Shown here piece after piece: positions 57,551-64,000 of a DNA stretch of 64,000 bases. Source of the DNA: Lineus longissimus (Eukaryota > Nemertea > Pilidiophora > Heteronemertea > Lineidae); the NCBI RefSeq assembly GCF_910592395.1, contig NC_088308.1, forward strand, positions 1,302,001 through 1,366,000, given 5' to 3'. Each line of letters starts with the position of its first letter. Position 1 is the stretch's first letter. A model generated the notes under the pieces. That model was given only the letters and a program-made list of their open reading frames with translations, did no database searches and was not told where the DNA came from. Position numbers and translations under genes: made by a program.

Positions 57551-57620
57551 AATGATTCATCATCATCATATTCATGATCATCATGATTCATGATCATCAT
57601 GATTCATGATCATGATGCAT
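57551..57620. repeat. ATGATTC / ATGATCATC simple repeat
   Basis: Tandem, partly palindromic units of TCATGATCATCATGAT type, about 70 bases, upstream of the kelch-like gene. Confidence 0.8.
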
Positions 57621-57868
57621 TCAAATTAACAATGCCAATGACAATTAAGTATTCGGGTCAATCATATGCTCGTGGGAGCAGACTCCTGAGGCCCATGGGA
57701 ATGTTGTTTTTCACAGATGAATGTTGTCCGATCTAAAGTAAGAAGTATTCTTTTTTTTCAGGTGAAGATTCCTACACTTTCAGAAATCATGGTTGATTTC
57801 AAAAACATGTCCTGTTGGTAGCTAGCGCCTTTTGCTGTTTTGAATCACTTCTTGGTGTTCAGAAAAAG

Positions 57869-60800
57869 ATGGCAGACTCCTTACCATTCAATCATGAAGC
57901 TTTGATGAGTCGGCATGACACCGGCTACAGCGATGGAGAAGTCAGCTATATGTCAGATGATAGTAGCTGCGATGGTGATCACCGATACTGCAGCGAAGAC
58001 CACTCGAAGGGGATCTTGGAAGGACTAGATAGCTTGCGGCAAGAAGGCCGATTCTGTGATGTGAGGATCTGTGTTGAGGATCGTGAGTTTCCGTGCCATC
58101 GGGCAGTGCTTGCTGCATATAGTGCATATTTCCGAGCCATGTTTTCCAGTGAACTCATGGAGAGTAAGCAAGATAAAGTCACCTTGAATGGTGTTGAGGC
58201 GCAGATGATTTCATTATTGATTGACTATGCATATACCGGAGAGATCCTTCTGACCAAGACCAATGTCCAATCCCTCCTAGCGGCAGCAAGCCTCTTGCAG
58301 GTTTTACCCGTGCAAGAGGCATGCTGTAAATTCATGGCTAAAAATATGGACGAGTCAAACTGTTTGGGTATTTGGTGTTTTGCTGAACAAATGTCTTGTA
58401 CGGCTTTACAGAAGAAAGCAAAAAACTTCACGCTGCTTCATTTTAAAGATGTGTATGCATCAGAAGAGTTTGGCAGCCTTCAGCATACAAAGTTAACAGA
58501 ACTGATCTCAAGTGATGAATTAGAGGTGGATAATGAAGAACTCGTTTACAATGCTGTTGTTAGGTGGCATGAGAGTGACGTTGACTGCCATAAGGACCAA
58601 TTTGAGTTGGTCTTCGAACACATACGCCTACCGCTCATCAGTCCATACTTCATGTTCGATTGTGTCGAGAAATATCCTGCCGTTGTCAGTTCAAATAAAT
58701 GTCGCCAGTTAGTGGAAGAGGCCAAAGTTTACCATTTGTTACCAGACAGACGCTCAGAACTACGCTCAGCAAGGACGAGACCAAGAAAAGCTTCAGGTAC
58801 TTCTCTCATGTGTCATGTCGCCTACCCGAGAGTGCAACTCGACCTTGACAAATAAAGCCTCCCTGTTTGGAATGGCTTTCAATTTGAACGAGGTCTGTGT
58901 TTTAGAAACTTATCCTTGTATACAAGTTTAAACTCAAGAAGGTCTATGGCATAAAGACCTCCTAAAGTTCAATTATTTCAAATGAACAAGCCAGTTCCTT
59001 CTCTCTTACAGCAACATCTCTACATTTGACTGATTTTGCAACAGGAATTGTTTGTTGCGTGAGTAGGTCATTTTATTTTTCAGTGACGTGATACTGATGT
59101 GCTAACTCTTTTCCCTCTCTCAGATACAGTTGAAGTGGTTGTCGCGGTTGGAGGAGAAGACGATAAAGTTGTCTTGCGAAGTGTTGAGAGTTACAACCCC
59201 CAAGTGAAAGAATGGAGAACGTTGGCGTGTCTTCCTTTTGCTGTCAGTAAACATGGTTTAGTTGTTTCAGGTGAGTTGTGATGGGCTAGAGAGAATACTG
59301 CATGGGACTCCGTGTTGAAACACTGACAATCGTTGCTATACAGACTCATAGACTCACTATAATAATTGTAAGCATTTTGAATGTATTTAGCCTTTACTGC
59401 TTTACTCTTGAAAGTAACATTTCAGTAAATGTATACCGACCACTATGTGTGTCTGTATATCCACAACTTCTATATTTTCAGGAAATAATCTGCTGTATCT
59501 TGCTGGTGGTGAGTTTCCTGACGGTTCTGCCAGCAAGGCTTTCTGGAGGTATGATCCGACTATGGATACCTGGCAACAAATGGAATCCATGAACGTACCA
59601 AGATCCGAGCTAGGTTTGACAATATTGACAAATTCCTATTTTCCTATTGTTTTAAGGTTTAAGAAAGCAGTTGTGAAAGGTATTGCCAACCCCTGTTGTC
59701 AGTTCTGATGTACTGTGAGATAGTTGAGAGCTCCTGCCATAGTCTCCGTTTAGTAGTGTTGGATGTACAGAAGAACCTCTCTATTAGGATCACCCTTTGG
59801 GCTGACGGGTGCAATCTTATGAGGTGACCTAATTATAGAGGTCAAATTCAATGGAAATGTTCAATACAGGTCTAAAAGCAGTGTCCAGTCCTAGAAGGGT
59901 GTCCTGCTAACAAAAAGACCCTCTAAGGGATTTTCTACTGAAATCACTAACTGTGAACAGGTGTCATTTCTTAATCAGTAATTTGAAAAAAACAACTTGA
60001 TTTTTGAAGCAGGAGTAGAATACTTCGACTTATTTGTGTTTGTTTCTTTCCAGGACTAGCTATGTTGGATGGCCATGTCTATGCTGTGGGTGGTTGGGAG
60101 GGATGTTCTCGACTTGACAGTGTTGAGTTCTACGATCCCAGTACTAAAGTTTGGAAGTTCGTTGCAAATATGAAAATGGCGGTGACAAGTCCTGCTGTTG
60201 TTGTGTTAGAAGGCCGCCTCTACGTAACTGGCAAGTGAAATATCATGTTTCCAGTCTTCATTCAGCTGATCTGTAACGCCCCTCGATAGATTCCTTCTGC
60301 ATTATATTTTTTGTATGCTATATGGGCACAGGCCAACCTCACGCATTTGAGCAATAGAATTATAAACCCTTTAAATAAAACATAGCCATGATTAAAAGCC
60401 AGAATCTGATGATTTCTTGTTCATGACACATCTGATGATTTATTTATTCCACCTTTATTATATATCTTGACACATTTGCGTCAGATTTTGTTTCCGATAG
60501 CAACTGTTGTTGCCAGTAGATTACATGAGAGTTGCCTCAAAAAGGAAAGCATTGTCGCAATCTCCCGACTTGACACTTCAAAGCTCTCATTGAGCATATC
60601 GTCATCGTAGCAGTTGTGCGATAATTGCTTTTTGAAGGAAACGTTTCATTCAAAATTCCAGTTAATCTATGTGAGTTTGTCTTGCAGGAGGGGCTGTGCT
60701 AGAAGATGGAGATGGAATTGACCTTGTTCAGAGTTACAACCCGAAGAATAACACCTGGACACAGCTACCGTCCATGTTAATTGCTCGATCAGGATCTGCT

Positions 60801-61717
60801 GCTTGTGTGTTGAATGGGCGTATATATGTCATAGGTAAGGGGACACTGAATCTGCCAACTTGAATCTTGGTGCATCTTCTGTGTTTACTCTTTAATCTTT
60901 GGCAATGGAGTAGGCGGATCATAGGGTCTTTTGCTCGCCTTGACGTAACAAAGGATTGTTGCTCTGACAACTCCTTTGAAGGGCGTGGCATTTGAGGTAA
61001 AGTGACTTGCCAAAGGTTGCAAGCCGTGTGATCTCAGTGTTTGAATCATGTGTCCAACACCTTAACAAATGAGTCAAATGCCCCAGCCCCCTATTTATTG
61101 AATATACTAAATCATCAGTTTCATTTGCAGGTGGATGGCATGCTTCCACTGAGAACACCAACAAGGTGGAGAGATACAATCCACGAAAACGTGAATGGGA
61201 GAGCCGGAATCCAATGAATGAGCGGCGATACCGACCAGGGGTTGCTGTGGTTGATGGCAAGATATATGTGCTGGGTGGCGAAGAGGGCTGGGACAGGTAA
61301 GGAGAGGGTGAATGGGAGGGTAGGAATCAAATGAGAGGACATTCTGCTCACCAAGCACTGGGGTGGAGCTGTCTTTGCCCAAAACCTTGGCTGGCACCTT
61401 GATTTTGACCTTCATTTAAGCTCCATCCTTGCATTGAATGGAGAGACAACCAATTCCTCCAACATGGTGTCACTTCCTTCACCTGATAAAATTATCTCCT
61501 ACCTATGACCTATGACTTTGAACGTGAATACTTCTCTGGTCTTTAAGACTGTCCATTGTTTTTGTCCAGGTACCATGACACTATTGAATGCTACGACGAA
61601 GCTAAAGATTTGTGGAGTGTCATTGGAGAGATGGCGTCGAGTAGGAGCTGGTTAAGCTGCGTGTGCATGCGCGTTAAACAGAAGAAAGAACAAGATGGAA
61701 TGGCCAGTGTTGTTTAG
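57869..61717 (+). CDS. Kelch-like BTB protein, probable Cullin-3 adaptor (KLHL24/35-like)
   Basis: Seven exons: 57869-58796, 59124-59270, 59482-59613, 60054-60230, 60688-60834, 61131-61296, 61570-61717. The total is 1845 nt, 614 residues, with phases closing. A polar N-terminus precedes a BTB domain from about residue 62 (FCDVRICVEDREFPCHRAVL), a BACK domain to about 280 (NCLGIWCFAEQ), a linker RTRPRKASG, and six kelch repeats (each with GG and a following YxP/YDP...W). BTB-BACK-kelch proteins recruit substrates to Cullin-3 ubiquitin ligase. The RTRPR linker resembles KLHL24/KLHL35/KLHL6. Intron 4 appears to use a GC donor (ACTG|GCAAGT), which restores the VTGG kelch motif. The start is the ATG at 57869; in-frame sequence upstream lacks an ATG. 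The protein ends in SVV. Poly(A) signals at 62054, 62090 and 62110. Confidence 0.92.
59763..59945. repeat. Interspersed repeat, copy 4, in the kelch-like gene
   Basis: Lies in intron 3. It contains AACCTCTCTATTAGGATCAC, AATTATAGAGGTCAAATTC and AAGGGTGTCCTGCTAAC, mostly complementary to the words in the copy near 3700. Confidence 0.5.
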
Positions 61718-63083
61718 GAGACATGAACAATATCTAGGTGATGTGGCGGTTCATTCAGTGCTAAGAATGAATGTCCTAAACTTCAGTACAGATGCGTATA
61801 TGCTGATGCCCAAAGTCCCTTTGTATGTACGCAAAACAATCAACAGTTGATACTGGTGTTCATGATGTAGTCAGTGGCACAGACACGTGTGTTCTTTTTA
61901 TTATGTTTGATACAAAAATGTAGCATTAGTATCTATGGGTATGTGATACCATTCTCAACCACTGTGTTCATTATTCATCTATCTAAATGAGATATCTTTT
62001 ATGACAAGCAAGAATAAAAAAGATAACTTGCCTTTATTCTTGAAAACCGCTAAAATAAAAAGTATATGTAAATCTGTACATAACAATACAATAAAACGTT
62101 GTAGTAAGAAATAAAGGTTGAATTCTGTTTTGTTTATTGTTATTCTAAGGTTCTCTCCCAGGCATGTGTTTGTGCTTCATGTAGTGTGGACTGTTTTGAT
62201 GACCTGGATGTGCTGAGGAGCTTTCAAGATATTCTCTCTGCCCCCACATATTTCCTGAAGTATCCTACCAATATATCTCATTCTATTTCATAACATGCCT
62301 TATATACTAAAGTATACTGTGCCATTTAAGTCATGATTTCAACCCATTTCGTGCAGTGATACAGGTAATATGACCCAAAGCCTCGGGAGACATTCGGCAG
62401 GTTACCCTCCGTGGCGGGCAATATCTATATAATATCATCAAGTAGTGTCGATTAGTGACGTTGAATGTTCATTTCCAAAACCCGTAATGTGTTGCCTAGG
62501 TTCGACGTTTTCTCTTCTCAAATTAGCGAATAAGACTAAAGAGTTGCTTGCTATCGACGTTTTCTCTTCTCAAATTAGCGAATAAGACTAAAGAGTTGCT
62601 TGCTATCGACGTTTTCTCTTCTCAAATTAGCGAATAAGACTAAAGAGTTGCTTGCTATCGTCGTTTTCTCTTCTCAAATTAGCGAATAAGACTAAAGAGT
62701 TGCTTGCTATCGTCGTTTTCTCTTCTCAAATTAGCGAATAAGACTAAAGAGTTGCTTGCTATCGACGTTTTCTCTTCTCAAATTAGCAAATAAGACTAAA
62801 GAGTTGCTTGCTATCGTCGTTTTCTCTTCTCAAATTAGCGAATAAGACTAAAGAGTTGCTTGCTATCGTCGTTTTCTCTTCTCAAATTAGCAAATAAGAC
62901 TTAAGAGTAGCTTGCTATACATGAACCTGGTTATTGTCAGAGCAAGGTCATAGTACATGTAGATACCATTACATCGGCCCGACAGTAACCAGCGACCGGT
63001 AACTGTAGAAACGTCAAACCACTGAAGGCGTCTTCTTCTCTTCAAGGACGCCACTGATGGATTAGTATAAGAATCTTCACAAC
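61718..63083. other. 3' UTR of the kelch-like gene and intergenic DNA
   Basis: The transcript probably ends near 62060-62115, where three AATAAA signals cluster. A 52-bp minisatellite follows. No coding exon is supported. Confidence 0.65.
62503..62918. repeat. 52-bp minisatellite, 8 copies
   Basis: The 52-base unit begins CGACGTTTTCTCTTCTC and continues AAATTAGCGAATAAGAC, TAAAGAGTTGCTTGCTAT. Eight tandem copies are almost identical. Variation is limited to CGACG/CGTCG at the unit start, GCG/GCA in the middle, and a degenerate last copy. Confidence 0.97.
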
Positions 63084-63300
63084 ATGATGGCGGATATGCC
63101 CGTCGTGACCGAAAACGATCTCGCTCTGGATATGGTCTTTGAAAAGGGGACTTACGCTTTTCTTACGGACATGACCCAGCTCGAGTACGCTGCCCTTGCC
63201 GAGTGTCAGAAATATGTATTTGGAGACGAGGAGACCTTTAATACGGCTGGGATGCGATTTGTGATGCCCCAGGGAGACGTTTTTGCTGATGCTTTTAACT
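63084..63300 (+). CDS. Orphan exon resembling an ionotropic glutamate receptor ligand-binding segment
   Basis: A 74-residue ORF beginning MMADMPVVTENDLALDMV contains GTYAFLTDMTQLEYAALAEC, then GDEETFNTAGMRFVMPQGD and VFADAFNWQ. This pattern (K/T-YAFL...LEYA...C...G-x-R/GF-x-x-P-x-G-x-x-x-DAF) resembles the S2 half of the ionotropic glutamate receptor ligand-binding domain. A GTAAGC donor at 63299 suggests the exon continues by splicing in phase 2, but no downstream exon is visible before the GPCR gene. An in-frame stop lies 21 bases upstream of the ATG. It could be an isolated exon, a pseudogene fragment, or the start of a gene whose other exons lie outside the window. Confidence 0.4.
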
Positions 63301-63600
63301 GGCAGTAAGCACATCTTTGGAAAATAGTTTAAGTCCTAAGACTAAACACAGGTTGATAACCTCTGACTGCTCCTGCGCGTTGAACCGCGACTGTGGTGTG
63401 AAACCATTTTTGTCATCTAGTTACAACCTATTGGATTGATGATGATGATTTTGACAAGCACTTCCTGCCACAGATTTAAAACATGAAGTCCTTCCATTTT
63501 GTCCCAGTCAGTCTCAGATGACGGATTTGGACGTAGAAAACATGAAGTCCTTCCATTGCGTCCCAGTCAGACGTGAGACCTACAATGACTTAACAAACAT
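63301..63600. other. Gap with a short duplicated phrase
   Basis: No gene seen. The phrase ACATGAAGTCCTTCCATT followed by GTCCCAGTCAG occurs twice (63480-63515 and 63540-63572), a short direct repeat. Confidence 0.6.
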
Positions 63601-63999
63601 TTAGTTTCGTCGAGAACATTTCCTGAAGAACATTTTCTTGAGCTCCTCGCGGAAGAATGGCAGGGTACAGCCATAAATAATGAAATTGATACTGTAGTTG
63701 ATGTGGCTGATCTGAACAAGGAACTGGCCAAGGTATTGGAGTAAGGCGATGTAGCTCAGGTCATATTGCGCATGGTAAGCGAGGGCTAAACAAGTCCAGA
63801 CTACTGAAGCTGGGGTTAAGAGAACAACAAACAGGGTGGAAACGGACAGCAGGGACACGACAACCCTGAGGTCCTGGGTTGTGGATTTCCCACTTTTTTC
63901 GTTCATGTTGAATCTAGATCGCCCGATTCCGATCAAAATTAAGATATTGGCTATGAAGATTAAGAAACTTGGGGCATAATTATAGAGCACCATGTCAAA
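63601..63999 (-). CDS. Rhodopsin-family G-protein-coupled receptor, C-terminal part
   Basis: The 3' end of a receptor gene running in from the right window edge, uninterrupted from at least 63999 to the TAA at 63601. About 132 residues cover transmembrane helices 5 to 7: a helix ending in GIGRSR, a basic third loop with KSTTQDLRVVVSLLSVSTLF (helix 6 start), and helix 7 with INYSINFIIYG in place of the usual NPxxY. A short tail FFREELKKMFFRKCSRRN follows. The NSxINFxxY-type helix 7 is common in invertebrate peptide receptors such as FMRFamide-receptor-like proteins, but the ligand cannot be assigned. Confidence 0.85.
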   Translation of the reverse strand, partial: FDMVLYNYAPSFLIFIANILILIGIGRSRFNMNEKSGKSTTQDLRVVVSLLSVSTLFVVLLTPASVVWTCLALAYHAQYDLSYIALLQYLGQFLVQISHINYSINFIIYGCTLPFFREELKKMFFRKCSRRN

Positions 64000-64000
64000 C

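Larger units (their letters stand above)
56035..57868. other. Divergent region between ADPRH and the kelch-like gene
   Basis: Both promoters should lie here. No coding exon is supported. Simple patterns include a CACTG/CAGTG-rich hairpin tract at 56470-56533 and ATGATTC/ATGATC repeats at 57551-57620. Confidence 0.55.

Overview
The window is nuclear DNA from a non-vertebrate bilaterian animal, probably a marine lophotrochozoan or invertebrate deuterostome. Genes are split into short exons with GT-AG introns mostly of 100 to 700 bases. The base composition is AT-rich with many TACATGTA-type words, and the proteins (CCDC40, EME1, SPC24, ADPRH, TBC1D16, kelch-like, SLC36-type, peptide-receptor-like GPCR) are animal families. 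CCDC40 implies motile cilia. The phylum cannot be fixed from the sequence alone.

Layout, left to right: a foldback repeat and an MXRA7-like membrane protein gene (+, 0.5-1.3 kb); a long 3' region; EME1 (-, 4.2-10.4 kb), with a small uncharacterised ORF on the opposite strand inside its last intron; MRPL27 (+, 10.7-11.7 kb), divergent from EME1 across 275 bases; CCDC40 (-, 13.4-21.7 kb, 17 exons); a 5 kb divergent intergenic region; TBC1D16 (+, 26.7-33.1 kb) with a long 3' region holding a tRNA-derived SINE; a 53-bp minisatellite; an SLC36/AVT3-type amino-acid transporter gene (-, 38.7-44.6 kb, 5' end not found); SPC24 (+, 46.7-47.9 kb); ADPRH (-, 50.2-56.0 kb); a kelch-like BTB gene (+, 57.9-61.7 kb); a 52-bp minisatellite; an orphan exon resembling an ionotropic glutamate receptor; and the 3' part of a rhodopsin-type GPCR (-) cut by the window edge. 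Exon boundaries were worked out by hand from splice sites, reading phase and family similarity. For EME1, MRPL27, CCDC40, TBC1D16, SPC24, ADPRH and the kelch-like gene the phases close from start to stop.

The most interesting points are these. (1) Two unrelated genes, ADPRH and the SLC36-type transporter, each carry a tandem pair of homologous, phase-matched exons that look mutually exclusive. The ADPRH pair is exactly 76 nt each, next to the conserved GGCGAAM segment of this hydrolase. The transporter pair encodes the first membrane helix. (2) The EME1 model starts with a CUE-like (ubiquitin-binding type) domain not present in the human protein as I recall it. (3) MXRA7, EME1/MRPL27 and CCDC40/TBC1D16 all lie on human chromosome 17 as I recall, and the two divergent pairs have the same head-to-head arrangement there, so this looks like a fragment of an ancestral linkage group. 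(4) A roughly 100-bp element occurs upstream of CCDC40 and again, inverted, upstream of TBC1D16, in the same orientation relative to each gene.

The genes do not form one pathway. They cover DNA repair (EME1), mitochondrial translation (MRPL27), ciliary axoneme assembly (CCDC40), Rab GTPase control (TBC1D16), amino-acid transport, kinetochore function (SPC24), removal of ADP-ribose from arginine (ADPRH) and a probable Cullin-3 adaptor (kelch-like).
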